Positions 10,524-23,078 of a stretch of DNA of 64,000 nt are shown here, piece after piece (position 1 is the stretch's first letter; every line of letters starts with the position of its first letter). The notes under the pieces are model-generated. The model ran no database searches, was not told the origin of the DNA, and saw only the letters and a list, made by a program, of their open reading frames with translations. A program made the position numbers and the translations under genes. Origin of the DNA: Palaemon carinicauda (Eukaryota > Arthropoda > Malacostraca > Decapoda > Palaemonidae); assembly GCF_036898095.1 (NCBI RefSeq), contig NC_090759.1, positions 15,744,886-15,808,885 of the forward strand, read 5' to 3'.

Positions 10524-10730
10524 ATGTTCGGTCCCATACTGTACTTACAAACCTTCCGTTATTTATGTAGTTATTCTATCAGCGGCAGCTGGAGGTAGTC
10601 ATTAGACTTTAATTGTGAGGTGGCAACCCTGCCTAACCGCCTAACGGGTAGGCTGGCGGTGGCTGGGGTTTACCTAGCCGCCTCTCTATATACTCTCACA
10701 GCGGTGAGAGACGTCACTTTTTCTTTTGGG
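10524..10730 (+). repeat. Copy A left inverted terminal repeat
   Basis: This segment pairs in reverse complement with about 25010-25252. Shared blocks are CAGCGGCAGCTGGAGGTA against TACCTCCAGCTGCCGCTG, GGTGGCAACCCTGCCTAA against its complement near 25130, and GTGAGAGACGTC against GACGTCTCTCAC near 25035. Confidence 0.85.
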
Positions 10731-10837
10731 TCAGTAGAGATCGGATGTGTCCGCTCTCCTCCTGACTGTCATTGGACTTATTAATTTTTGCCTTCTCTTT
10801 GCAAGTGTGTGTTTCTTTTTCTGCAATCGCCTTCACC

Positions 10838-13800
10838 ATGCAAACGTGTCCAGGGCGAGAGGGTGCGGGACCTTCATGTCGTTGTTAGAGACCGACCATC
10901 ACTCTCTGCGTCCTACGTGCCGAGGGCATGATTGCGAGCAGGCTTCGCCCTGTGCAGATTGTAGGGAGTGGTCTGCCTCCCAGTGGGAGAAGTTTGGGCG
11001 GCGTAGGAAGAAGACGACTAAGCGCGATTGTCCTCCCTCTGGGGCGAGTGGTGCACGTTCTTCTTCTTGACGCACCTCCAAATCTCTCTCTAAAGCTCCT
11101 TCTCGCGCGCGTTCTCTCACAAGGGATGATCGATTAGGAGTGCAGATCACTTATCTCCTTAGCAACCCTGGGGCACTGGGGGGGGGGTTGTTGCTTTCCC
11201 TAGAGGAGCAACTTCTCTAGCTGCTGGCGAGCCTTTCTCCCTTTCAGATCTGCTGCAGGTGTGGTCGTCCTTTGGGATTTCTCGACCCTCTTCGAAAGAG
11301 GAGCTGGTGCGCCTTCTTCAGCATGGTGCCACGAGGGATCCTTCTCCGGAGCCGTCGACATCTCACGCTCTGGAGTTGTGCGAGGTCATCTGTCGCCCTC
11401 CTCTGGCCCTTCCACGCGTGGACGAAGTGATCGTTCGCATTCTCCTTGCTAGTGACCCTCTGCTGACAACGAACCCTCTCTCCATCCTGGGACCTCGTCG
11501 TCCCTTAACCTTCAACTCTGTTTCTTCCCACATGAACCCTCAGATTGTAGATGACGATCTTCGGGGATCAGCGTGCCTTCCACTACCAGCACTAAAGGAC
11601 AAGCATCGCCATCGCCTCGTCCTTCTGGAACTTCTTCCCTTGGTTGCCGTACGCGACGATTGTAAGATCGTGATGATCGTAGGTCATTACGATCAGAGCG
11701 TTCTTCGCTTAGACGTTCACGAGGACGACGTTCGCGCTCGCGAGGGTATCATAACAAGAATGACGTTCTCGTTCGCGAGGCCGATGCTCACGTTCGCAAG
11801 ATAGGCTCTCACGGCATTCACCCCATTCTCGAACAAGAGCTAGACGCTCGCATTCATGAACATTACGATCACGAACCGCGTGTTCGCGATCAAGGTTTAA
11901 TGTTCCTCGTCTAGAGGTAGAGTTAGGCGCACGCGCAGTCCATCAGCGCGTAGCCCCTCAAACGACCTCGGACCGAACCTGATGATGAGCTTGACCACTC
12001 ATCAGACAGGCGTCTAGCTAAACCCTCAGTGCCTTTCACAGTATTGAGAGTTTTAGCGAAGCGCTCACCTATGCGATGCTTTGAAACGCGTCCCGCTGTG
12101 ACGCATTCACCTTCTAGTGTAGTCCCTTTTCAGAGGCCTCCTCTGCTGACTTCGTTGGACGTAGGTGCTCCTCTGGGGCAGCAGGAAGGTGCTAGACCTT
12201 CCTCTTCCTCTGTGGCTCCTAGGGCTCATGTTTGGGAGCGCTTCTGTGTCTGTTGACACATGAATTTTGCGATTTTGCGCGTGAATCTCGCGATTTCTCG
12301 AGCAAATCGGCGAATTTCGCGAGCAATTCATGATTAGATGTCGGAATCGCGAGCAATTGCAGATCCAACATCTTCCTCTCGCCCCTTTGCGTCTTCCACT
12401 TCCAGCGGAAGACAAACACCCTTCCCAGAAGGGTTCAAGGAGCCTCCTAATAGGTTCGCAAATGTGCCTATAAGTCCGGACCTCCCTCCTCATCCGAAGG
12501 AACATGTTCCTCAGCCTCAGAGGTTATCTCCTACGTCGACTGGCAATCCTTTTGGAGTTTCACCTAAATGACACTTCTAGGAACCTCCAGGGTGTACCTA
12601 GGGGTTCAGAGCTTCCTCCATGGGCATCGACTTTTATGTCCACTATTCTGATGGCTCTGAAGGTAGCACCTCCACCACCACAAACCCCGACTGTTATAGT
12701 CAGGGCTTCCCCTAGAATCTCTCTGGAACCCTCATCGAGCTTGTCAGTTGGGAGTCAGGACCCCAGAAGGAGGTCCGCGGCAGACAAAGCTCGCAGATCA
12801 CCTCCACCCCGATCGCGTGCTGAAGGCCATGCCACTTCTGACTTATATGACAAAATTACCTTTCACGCCAGTGAAAGTAAAGGAAGTCATTACCAAGAAG
12901 CAGAAGATACGGATGAGAGGCGTAACTCCACCTCATGCCGACATCATCCATCCTACGAAGAGTAGGGACATCGGCTCGCCCAGGGAGATTGCGATCCATC
13001 CCTTCAACCCTCAAGACATTGAGGTAGTGCCTCCGGATCAGCGTCCGGTTTCTGTTCCTCATCCAGAGGAGGAGCTTCCAACTCCTACTGCCAAGGATTC
13101 GTCAAAGTTCTCGAAGACCTCGCAGGTTCCCCCTCCTAAGACCATAGAGGAACGTCCTGTGCATGGGAACCAAAGGACACGAAGACGTAAGCTAAGAATG
13201 CCACTGCACAGGAAGCTAGGAAGGCTGAGGCACAGACGCTGTCCCCAGTGGCGGGCCCATCCGCGGTTTCAGTTGACAACCTTGACCTACCCCAGGTTCT
13301 GGACGTGTTTGCTTGGAGGTTGACGACCCCTTAGACGTGGAGGATGAGAATCTTCCAAAGGTGGTCAGTCCAAACTATCAATCTGAACAGGAGAGATGTG
13401 AGTCGCCTGTATGAGGGCCAATAACAGGCTGTCCACTCCTGGTTCCACCATCCAGGAAGGGAAGGATATGGTTCTCGACGAAATATTCGAGACCCAGAAG
13501 CCTTCCAGGTCCAGTGCGGCTTTGTCTTGGCCCAAATGTCGAAAGCTATCTCTCAGATAGCTGGAACTTCTAGTTCCTTGAGGGCAGATTCCTCCTCTCG
13601 GTCTCTTCCACTTCCTTTTGTGCTACCAAGGAAGTATTACGAGATCGAAAGGGAACCACATTTCACCATGACCCTTGACCCTTCGGTAGAGTCCCTAACT
13701 AAGGGAGTTCCCACTCAAACCCTCTCCTCTCTGAAGGCCTCAGTATCTGCAGTTGAGCTCCTAAACATATAGAGAGGCGGGAAGTACACCATGTTGTCAG

Positions 13801-14255
13801 GTACCCAGACTCTTGAGTATCTGTTGCACCACGTTGTCAACCTATAGGCGAACGCTGTACTCAAGAGAAGGGATACCGTCATAGGTCGGTTCAGTAAGCA
13901 AGTGCCAAAAGTGGAGTTCTCTCGGCTGAGGAACTCCACTCTCGAGGGTTCTTCACTCTTTGTTTCGGAGGAGATAGATAGAACTGCAGAGTGACGGATG
14001 AAATCGTCCAACGATTCTCTCCTCCATAGGGCCATGACATCTCGGTCCTATGGTAGACCTTCCCAGTCTTCCCGACCTCATCAAGCACCTTCCTCTACTA
14101 ACCAGTCAACTTCCAGGTCCTCGGGACCTTCCAAGGTGTCTAAGTGGCCCTTTCAGTCCAAGGGACAGAAAGAGGTCCAAGTCCTTGAGAGGAAAGAAGG
14201 CAGAAAAAGGAGGTGGCCGATGTGGTCCCTCCCAGTAGGAATGGCATTCCTCATC
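10838..14255 (+). pseudogene. Copy A gag-like ORF (ORF1), decayed
   Basis: The start is the ATG at 10838 (MQTCPGREG), homologous to the MRTCP start in copies C and D. A one-base shift near 10860 moves the Cys-rich segment CGTFMSLLETDHHSLRPTCRG...CADCREWSASQWEKFGRRRKK into another frame, open at 10747-11070. The long middle has many short frames. The conserved C-terminal block is recognisable as ISQIAGTSSSLRADSS and PRKYYEIEREPHF (about 13540-13660) and as QTLEYLLHHVVNL (about 13808-13845), but the WLDIWLG segment present in other copies is deleted. Gag should bind RNA and assemble particles; this copy cannot make it. Confidence 0.75.
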
Positions 14256-16275
14256 ACCCACCACCTGAGGGAGGATGCCTACAGCACCGCTGGCAGAGGT
14301 GGCAGCTCCACGGGGCAGATCCCTGGACAGTCGATGTGATCGCCCTAGGTTATTTGCGTCTCGTTCATTCAGTCTCTCCCTCCTCTGACTCGGGATTCTG
14401 TGCATCTAGGCTTTTATGCGAAGGGATCCACAAAGGAGCTGGCCCTCAGGGCCAAAGTCCAGACCATGCTGCAGAAGGGTGCTCTGCAAGAGGTGGTAGA
14501 CAGGTCTCCAGGCTTTTACAGTCAAATTTTCTGGTGAAAAAGGCGACTGGAGGCTGGAGACCAGTCATCGATCTCTCCCCTCTGAACAAGTTTGTTCAAC
14601 AAACTTGGTTCAGAATGGAGACAGCAGACACGGTCATTCAAGCGATACGCCCAAGGAACTTCATGTGCACACAGGATCTGAGGGACGCATACTTCCAGAT
14701 CCCAATACAGTTCGTCTTCAGGGAAGTATCTAAGATTCATTCATGTGGGAAAGGCATACCAGTTCGAGGTTCTATGCTTCGGTCTTGCGACAGCTCCTCA
14801 GGTACTTACCAGAATGTTCGCTCTAGTGTCATCTTGGGCTCACAGGGATGGCATCCGTCTTCCCAGATATCGGAGATGACCCTTCTTCGCCACTGAAACA
14901 TGCTTCTAAAGTTTTGTGAGGATCTGGGGGTCCTGATAAATCGCAAGAAGTCATCACTGCAACCCTCACAGAGACTGGTATACTTCGGAATGATCATAGA
15001 CAACATCCTAGAGAAAGTCTTCCAATCAGACAAAAGAGTACATAAGCTGAAGGAAGTGGCTGCACCCTTCCTGAGGAAAGAAGTACTTCCAGCCTTTCGT
15101 TGGTTGAGTCTGTTAGGCTACCTAACCTCTCTCATCCATCTTGTTCCAAACGGCCGCCTTAGGATAAGATCCCTGCAGTGGCAGCTGAAGTCCATGTGGA
15201 ACCAACACTGACCCACTGGACACCCAAGTTCCCATAACTCAGGATCAGGTGATGGATTTGAGTTGGTGGATGGTAGACGAAAACCTTCGGCGTGGCCAGA
15301 ATCTTCCCGTTCTTCTTCCGTATTTGATGCTCTTCACAGATGCACCAAAAGAAGGGTGGGGAGCTCACCTGCTGCACCATATGATCTCCGGCCTTTGTTC
15401 AGAGTCAGAAAGGTACCAGCACATAAATCTTGTAGAGATGAGAGCAGCCTACCTGGCTCTTCATCAGTTCCAACAGTTGCTGGCAGGTCACTGTGGTGTT
15501 TATGAGCGACAACACCACAGTAGTGGCTTACATAAACAAACAGGGCGGTACCTTTTTGCAGCCTCTATGCCATCTTGCAGTAAAGATCCTCAGATGGTCA
15601 GAAGAGCATTTGGTGGCTTTATCAGCTCGATTCATTCCCGGCAAGAGGAATGTGCTCGCAGACAATCGGAGAAGAGCGACTCAGATAGTATGTTCCGAAT
15701 GGTCTCTGAATCGTCAGATAGCCAACAAAGTCCTGACTTTGTGGGGTTCCCAGACTTTAGACCTTTTGTACATCTCTGAACAGCAATCTTCCGCTGTACT
15801 ATTCTCCAGTCCCGGACCCTCAGGTTCTATGGCAAGATGCATTTCAGCAATGGTGGGACAACATCGGTGTGTACGCCTTTCCCCCGTTTTGTCTGATGAG
15901 AAGACTGTTCAACAAGACAAGAGTGTCCAAAGATCTAATGATGACCCTTGTAGCTCCACTATGGCATCATGCAGAGTGGTTTCCAGACCTGCAACTTCTA
16001 GTAGATCTACCGAGAGAACTCCCTCCACAACAAGATCTACTCAAACAGCCACACGCGAACATCTTCCACAAGACCATGCAATCGCTTCGACTTCACGCGT
16101 GGAGACTATCCAGCGTCTCCTCTCTCAGAAGGGCTTTTCATAACAAGTTGAGGAACGAATGTCCAGACACTTGCTTAGGTCCTCAGCCTTGGTCTACCTG
16201 GCAAAATGTAGAGTCATCTGTGGTTGGTGTTGTAGAAGGAGTATCTCTCCACTCGATGCCACTATTCCAGTAATA
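14256..16275 (+). pseudogene. Copy A reverse transcriptase-RNase H
   Basis: RT begins with a shifted GGCLQHRWQRWQLHGADPWT, typical of the DIRS RT N-terminus. It continues with FLVKKATGGWRPVIDLSPLN (about 14530-14590) and FMCTQDLRDAYFQIP (about 14661-14705). The catalytic Y-L-D-D box is destroyed: the homologous bases near 14865-14885 no longer encode it. RNase H (about 15240-15780) keeps FTDAPKEGWGAHL, VEMRA and MSDNTTV, but the last motif is LADNRRRA instead of LADNLSRA. At least five frameshifts separate the pieces. Confidence 0.8.
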
Positions 16276-17038
16276 GGAGAGTTTATTGTATACCTTCGGG
16301 AGGAAAAGCTTTCAGTATTGCCGGTGAAAGGCTTTCGCTCAGTCTAAAGACTTGCCTTCAAGCTGAAAGGAGTCGACATTTCCTCCTCGTTGGAGCTTTC
16401 TTTACTCATATGGAGTTATGAGATCACTTGCCCCCAGTCAGAGATCAGGCCTCCTCCTTGGAACTTGGTTCACATTGTGAGGTTCTTAAAAGGACCTCCC
16501 TACGAACCATTACCTCGTGCAACTGACCAAAATCTCACTTTGAAAACAGCGTTCCTGCTCTCTTTAACCTCAACAAAGAGAGTCGATGAACTTCATGGCC
16601 TCTTGAATGACATCACCCATTCAAGGGGATGGGGGAAAATGACACTCACCTCAGTTGTTACTTTGCCCTGTGAGGAGATTGAGATGCTATCTTAGAAACA
16701 CTGCAGCAACACGGCCCAGACTAACATCTCTGTTTGTTAGCTGAGGGAGAGTAAAGAGGAGGATCACCAAGAACACAGTTTCCTCCTGGATTCGCCTAGT
16801 GATCAAAAGAGCCTTGGCTCCTGATCCTCCTCAGGCTCGTCGACCTAGAGCCCATGACGTTAGGGGAATCAGTACTTCCCTGGCGTTTAAACGCAACTTC
16901 TCCATGCTACAGGTTCTCCAAGCGGGCGTGTGGAAAAGACAAACCACTTTCACAGCCCATTACCTCACAGACGTGACCCACAGGAGACTCGATACGTTTA
17001 TTATTAGTCCTGTGGTGGCTGCTCAACAAGTGGTTTAA
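15964..17038 (+). pseudogene. Copy A tyrosine recombinase
   Basis: The recombinase frame overlaps the end of RNase H, as in other DIRS elements. MSRHLLRSSALVYLAKCRV opens a good stretch at 16159. ISPLDATIPVIGEFIVYLRE, a stop at 16345-16347, DISSSLELSLLIWSYE and TKRVDELHGL follow, the last holding the first catalytic Arg. A deletion removes the segment usually reading FVPEF(V/I)AKTQNP. The distal catalytic region survives as HDVRGI (H-x-x-R, about 16852) and HYLTD (catalytic Tyr, about 16960). The gene would insert the circular DNA intermediate; the stops and deletion make it non-functional. Confidence 0.8.
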
Positions 17039-17386
17039 AATACCTCAAGCTCCTTGATGGACAAGTAGCAGTTGGTTAAGGGCATTGGTTACCCGGGTTA
17101 AAACTGGGATAAATGAGAAGAATGTTTGGCTTTCCTTTCTTCATCTTCCCCTCCCTTGGGTTACAGCACCATGGGTCCCTCTGCAGGTAATTATCACTTC
17201 CCTTGCATAGCCTAGTATAAGTTTTAAATTGTTATACTGTCTACGTCCCCTTTGCTTTCTGTGAGGGAGTAGTGGGATACGCATTGTTGATTTCCTCTAC
17301 AGTATAAACTCACAGACGTTCATATAAACAACAACCTCTATTGTACAGTACTACATTGCACAGGCTGTGAGTATACTCACTTGTTA
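17039..17386 (+). other. Copy A 3' region, first part
   Basis: This is non-coding. It begins with CTCAAGCTCCTT and GGACAAGTAGCAG, conserved just after the recombinase in all copies, and includes a pyrimidine-rich stretch and CTGCAGGTAA. It is cut at GTATACTCACTTGTT by copy B. The remainder resumes at 24779. Confidence 0.75.
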
Positions 17387-17646
17387 TTTGTTCCATAACT
17401 GAAATACAAACCACGCTATTTAATAGGGGTATTACTTTCGGCGTAGCTGAAGTGACGAGCCATTAAAATTTACCTTGGGTTTACTACCCACATTGCTAGT
17501 TAGCGGGGGTAGGGGAGGGTAGCTTGCTACCCCGCCCCCTTACACACACCTGTGCTTGAACTCACTTTGCTTGGAGGTAGGACTTCAAGGGGGATAGGGC
17601 TGGCGGGCAAGTTTGGTTAAATAGCTAAGGTTTGTATAGTTAGGAT
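17387..17646 (+). repeat. Copy B left inverted terminal repeat
   Basis: Starting TTTGTTCCATAACTGAAATAC, this pairs in reverse complement with 24535-24778. Shared blocks include GGGGTATTACTTTCGGCGTA, the run GCTAGTTAGCGGGGTAGGG, TAGCTTGCTACC, and GCAAGTTTGGTTAAATAGCT. It extends further inward than in copies C, D or F, to TTTGTATAGTTAGGATAA, after which gag sequence starts at once. Confidence 0.88.
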
Positions 17647-17654
17647 AATAAGTG

Positions 17655-20600
17655 TAGTGAGTGCAGGGAGTGGTCTACCTCCCAGTGGGAGAGGTTTTCA
17701 CGGCGACGGAAGAAGAAGTCCAAACGGGATATTTCTCCTTCGAAGGTTTCTTTGAAAGGAGAAAAACCCAAGGCCTCTTCCGTTTCTCAAACCTCCTCCG
17801 AAGCTCCCACTCGGTCGGTCTCTTTCGAGAGACTGTCGATTGGTAGCGTAGACTGTGGTTCTGTTTCCCGAACTCGGGGTTCGAGAGATGGGGTTGCCTC
17901 CCCTTGTGAGGCAGCTCCACCTCTCCCCCTGGGGGAGTATTCATCTCTAACCCATCTTTTTCAGCTTTGGTCTTCCTTGGGGCTCGAGGGTTTGCCCTCC
18001 AAGGAAGCATTACTTGACTACATCCGATTGGGTGCCGCTGTCAAGCAATCGCCGCCTCCGACAGAGGTTGATCCTCTGTTGATTGTCGAGTTGTGGTGTC
18101 AGAGGTATCCAATGCGGTATCTCCTACTACCTCTACCTCTTCTCACCGCACTGTAGCTGAAGGCTTAGTTTCTCCCGTTCCTGTTCGACCAACGAAGGAG
18201 AAACTAAGTCAAACAGTCTCTCCTGCTGGTGTTTCTGTCCCTCGGGGGAGTTCACTTACAGAGACTCCTCTTTGGAGGACTGCAGAAGGTCAGCTTGCTG
18301 ACCCCACGGCCCCTAGAGGGCGTATTCGTCACAAGGCTCGCCTTCCTCTTCACCTGAGAGGCCTTCTTTCACCTGCGGTGAGGAGGCGCCTCTTTGGTTC
18401 TACATCTTCGTTGCAGTACCCCGCAGAGGAGCCTCGCCAGTGATCACCGACTGTTCCTGCTTTGGTCCTGGACCTCTCAGCGGATCGTTCGTGATCCTCT
18501 TCGGTGGAAGGTCGTCCTTTCAAAGGACACGTTGACCTTCCACCCGTTAGACCTGCCGACGTGCCGTCACCATTCCTGAGAGCTGATGCGCTACGTGCTG
18601 ACGAAACCTGACCTTCACGCTCGTCAGGCATCATCTAACCCTAATACTGTACAGGGCATCAAGGGCATACGCGCCAACACGCGCATACTTCCCTCACGCG
18701 CTATGCCAACAAAGCAGAGCATACGCGCCCACGTTCTCCTGCGCGCCAGGCTTTGCCTGAGCAAGCGCGCCCACGCCCAGCCACGCGCCATCCCTCACCT
18801 GCGCGCCATCAACCTCCTACGCGCCAGCGCTCTCCTGCACGTCAGCGATCCCCTGCACGTCAGTGATCCCCTGCGCGCCAGCGCCCTCGGGCAGCAGTCG
18901 TCTCTCCTGCGCGCCCACGATCTTCGGATGTGGCCGCTGTGGGAAAGTCTATTCTGACTTCTCCCACGCGCCAGCGCTCACCTACGCGCCAGCTTTCTCC
19001 AGTGCTCGCCATTGCGCAGACACGCGCAGTCCCCTACACGCGTCCACAAGGATACGCGCGCGCACCCCGTGCGCCCTCGCGCATCCTCTCATGCAGTTGT
19101 GTGCCACCATCCTGACGCGCGCCCACGAGCGACACAGGCTTCATCTGCGCACCCACGTGCCAGGAGTATCTCTCCTGCGCACGCTCGCCCTACACCTTCT
19201 TCAGGGGCACGCGAGCTCTTGCCCGCACGCCCGCGAGTTTAACGCTCTGATCCTGTGCGCCCACGCGCGCGCGAATATTCTCCCGTGCATGCCATCAGTC
19301 TCCTGCGCGCTCACCTGTGCACCCACAGTCTCCCGCGCGACCCCTGGTATTCTCCATCTCGCGAGCGTCAATACCCTCCCACGCGCGAGGCTGCTGGACA
19401 ACGCACGGCAAGGTCCCTATCGCCGCATTATTTTCCCCGCAAACGCATAACGGCACGTATTGCGGCGGAGGGGAAACATCCAGAGGGGGCCAGGATCCCT
19501 ATTCCTTTTCAGGCGAACCCACCTTTGGGAACTCCTCCCAGGGATCCCTCGATCCTTGTCCCTTTGGAGGGGGTGTCTGACAGCGCGTCTGTCAGCCGAC
19601 AACCTTGGTTCGGTGCACTAATCAGAGCTGTTACACAGGCGTTCAAGCCTGTTTTCTCTGAATTAGGACACAGATCCTTGGCTGTCTCTACCCCTCTGAA
19701 GAGAAAAAGATGAGTTCCGGACGCGGTAGCTTCTCCAAGGGCTAAGTATTTCCAGTCCTCAGGGGAATCACCTGAGGTGAGACTTTCCCCCATCACACCA
19801 ATGAGGGAAACCCCGCCTCGCGCTGAGAATTCTTCTCAAGTGGGGGCTGGAAAGAGCTTGCCATCTTCCATGTTGGAGTTCTACATCCTTCCCAGGAAGT
19901 AGTCGAAGGACTCGAAGACTTTACCAAAGTCCTCTACAAGACCAAGGACGGAGCCAACTAGTCATTCGGAGAACGTCCGCGACTCTCCCCAAGAAGAGCC
20001 TTTGGGGACAGGAGACTTCGCTGCAAGTCCAACGTCAGGAGGGGAACAGCAAGAGTCAGAGCATGCGTTTTGGCAAGTCTGACTCTAATGGGGGCTCTCA
20101 ATGGGTTTGCCAACCCAGAGATCCCTCCTCGTGAGGGCAAGGACACGGTCTTGGACCGCGTATTCGGTACTCAGTAACCATCTAAGGCCAGTGCAGCTCT
20201 GCCCTGGTCTCAGGGGGTTAAGAGTACCAGGGACAAGATCGCTGTTCAGCTCTCCGTGTTGTCCGCCTCCAACCGTTCCATTGCTGGCAACAAGCTCCTC
20301 CCACCTCCTCGCGTACAGCAGAGGTGGTACTTTGAGATCTTGGAGGAGTCTTGTTTAGCTCTTCCTCTCCACCATTCGTTGGAAGAGCTTACCAGGGGAG
20401 CCTCTCTTAAGAGACTCTCCAACCAGCAGGTCTCGTTCTCGGCAACCGAGATCCTTAACCAGGAGAAGGTGGCGAAGTGTGCTATGCAAGCAACTTCGTG
20501 GCTGGACATCTGGTTAGGGACCTTAGTTATCCTAATACGCTCTGAGGATTTTTACAAAGAACGTACCAGGAAAGCTATGGAGACGTTCCTCTCTCAGGCA

Positions 20601-21013
20601 CTCGCACGATCGAGTTTCTGGCCCACCAAGTCTCGAACTTGTGGGCAAACACCATCCTGAAATGTCGGGATGCGGTGGCTGAGAGATTCCATCAGAAGGT
20701 CCCTAGCACCGAGATCAATAGGCTCAGGCATTCTTCTTTAGAAGGAACGATCCTGTTCGAGCCTAAGGACGTGGAACAGGCCGCTGAGAGGTGGAGGAAG
20801 TCGCACCAAGACTCCCTCCTTCATAGGGCTTTGACATCTAAGCCCTATAAGCCTCCAGCTCCCCAGCAGTCCCGTCCGACTAAGACCGCAAAACCATCGA
20901 CAGCAGCAAAGACAGTGGTGTCTGAGCCCTTTCCTGTCACGGATAGGAAAGGCAAAAAGTCCTCCAGGGGAGGTAAGAATCCTAGAAAGAGCAGCCGAGG
21001 CCGCAAACGCTAG
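17655..21013 (+). pseudogene. Copy B gag-like ORF, 5' truncated and frameshifted
   Basis: It enters at the second half of the Cys-rich motif (C-R-E-W-S-T-S-Q-W-E-R-F) followed by the basic SRRRKKKSKR. The start codon and the N-terminal ~45 residues of other copies are absent. The middle (18600-19430) is CpG-rich and repetitive (CGCGCCAGCGCTCTCCTGC-like units). The C-terminal block is well preserved: HPRV/PRVQQRWYFEILEESCLA (about 20310), ATSWLDIWLGTLVIL (about 20490), ANTILKCRDAVAERFHQKVP (20643 on), and an end at 21013 with the basic SSRGRKR-stop. Frameshifts fall near 18110, 19710 and 20600. Confidence 0.78.
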
Positions 21014-21029
21014 GATTGGCAGTCCCCCT

Positions 21030-23078
21030 GCATGTCCACCAGTGGGGGGATGCTTACAAAGTTGCTCAGACAGGTGGCAGCAACTCGGGGTCGATTCCTG
21101 GACGATTTCCGAAATCAGTCAGGGATATCGCGTCCCGTTCACAACATCTCTACCTCCTCTGATGACGAATCCAGTGTCATTGAGCTCCCTTGCCATGGGA
21201 TCGTCAAGGGGGCAAGCCCTTCGGGCAGAAGTCCAGACCCTGTTGAAGAAGGGCGCTCTCCAAGAGGTCCTCGACGGGGTCTCCAGGCTTCTTCAGTCGA
21301 CTCTTTCTTGTAAAGAAGGCGTCTGGAGGCTGGAGACCAGTCATCGACCTCTCAGCTTTGAACAAGTTTGTCAAACAAACTCCGTACAGCATGGAGACGG
21401 CAGACACGGTCAGAATAGCAGTGAGACCGCAAGACTTCATGTGTACACTGGATCTAAAGGACGTGTACTTCCAGATCCCAGTCCATCCATCTTCAAGGAA
21501 GTACTTAAGATTCAGCCTAGACAACAAAGAGTACCAGTTCAAGGTGCTGTGCTTCGGTCTCTCCACAGCACCACAGGTTTTCACCAGAGTGTTCACCCTA
21601 ACATCTTTGTGGGCACACAGGATTGGCATCCGTCTCCTTCGTTATCTGGATGACTGGCTAATCCTAGCAGACTCTGTGTCATCCCTTCTTCAATATCGGG
21701 ACAAACTTCTGAGACTTTGCCAGGATCTGGGGATACTGATAAATCTCGAGAAGTCCTCACTGCTTCCCACTCAAAGACTGGTACTGTATATCTAGGCATG
21801 GTTATAGACACCAATCTCCACAAAGCCTTCCCATCAGACGACAGGATAGCAAGGCTGAGGAAGGTCGCAAGCCCTTTTCCAGCCCAATCGTGGTTACGTC
21901 TCGGTCACCTTTTATCATTGGCTCGTCTAGTTCCCAACGGTCACCTCAGGATGAGATCCCTCCAGTGGCGACTCAAGTCCCGGTGGAATCAAGGTTATGA
22001 TTCCCCGGACGTCCTGATCCCTATGGGAACTGCGGAACTGACGGACCTCCAGTGGTGGGTGGCAGACGAGAACCTACGGAAAGGAGTGGACCTTCTCGTC
22101 CTCCCCCCGGATTTGATGCTGTTTTCAAACGCTTCAAAGAAAGGGGGAGGGGGGGGTCGTATTGCACCACACGACCTCAGGCCTGTGGCAGAGTCAGAAA
22201 AGTATCTCCATATAAATCTCTTAGAAATGAAGACCGTCTTCCTGGCCCTTCAACAGTTCCAACAATACCTGGCGGGTCACTCTGTGATGGTGATGAGCGG
22301 CAACACCACAGTAGTGGCTTACATCAACAAATAAGGAGGTACTTTTTCGCAGCAGCTATCCCATCTAGCAGTAGAGATACTGAGATGGATGGGTCGAAAT
22401 CCACTCGATACCGCTATCGGCACGCTTCATTCCAGGCAAAAGGAATGTGCTCGCCGACAATCTGAGCAGAGCGTCTCAGATAGTGTGTACCGAGTGGTAT
22501 TTGGGTCATCTAGTAGCCAACAAAGTCCTGACTTTGTGGGGTTCTCCGACTGTGGACCTGTTCGCAACAGCCCTGAACTTCAGGCTCCCGCTGTACTGCT
22601 CCCCAGTCCAAACCCCAAGGCTCTCTGTCAAGATGCTTTCCAACAACGGTGGGACAACATCGACGTTTATGCCTTTCCCCCGTTCTGTCTGATGAGGAGG
22701 GTGCTCAAAAAGACCAGAACATCGGTCAATCTTTCAATGACCCTCATAGCTCCACTATGGCATCACGCGGAATGGTTCTTGGACCTTCTGCAACTCCTAA
22801 CGGAGCTACCGAGAGAACTCCCTCCATGGCACAATCTGCTCAAGCAACCACATGTCAACATCTTCCACAAAGCCGTAGCTTTGCTACGACTTCACGCCTG
22901 GAGACTATCCAGCATCTCCTCTCTGAGAGAGGATTTTCGCAACAAGTTGCGAACAGGATGTCTGTACATCTGCGAGAGTCATCCGCAGCAGTCTACCAGG
23001 CAAAGTGGAAAGTCTTCTATGGTTGGTGTCGTGGAAGGGGTATCTTTCCACTCGATGCCACTATTCCAGCAATAGCGG
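21030..23078 (+). pseudogene. Copy B reverse transcriptase-RNase H
   Basis: RT starts GGCLQSCSDRWQQLGVDSWT. After one frameshift it gives NKFVKQTPYSMETADTV, CTLDLKDVYFQIPVHPSSRK and an intact RYLDDWL box (Y-L-D-D at 21643-21654). RNase H has lost two catalytic Asp residues seen in copies A and D: the first motif reads LFSNASKK (Asp to Asn, codon 22128-22130), and MSGNTTVV has Gly for Asp (22299-22301). A TAA near 22332 follows YINK. The final motif LADNLSRA (22447 on) and the long conserved region to FHSMPLFQQ (23075) remain. RT may once have been sound, but RNase H is inactive by residue loss. Confidence 0.83.
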
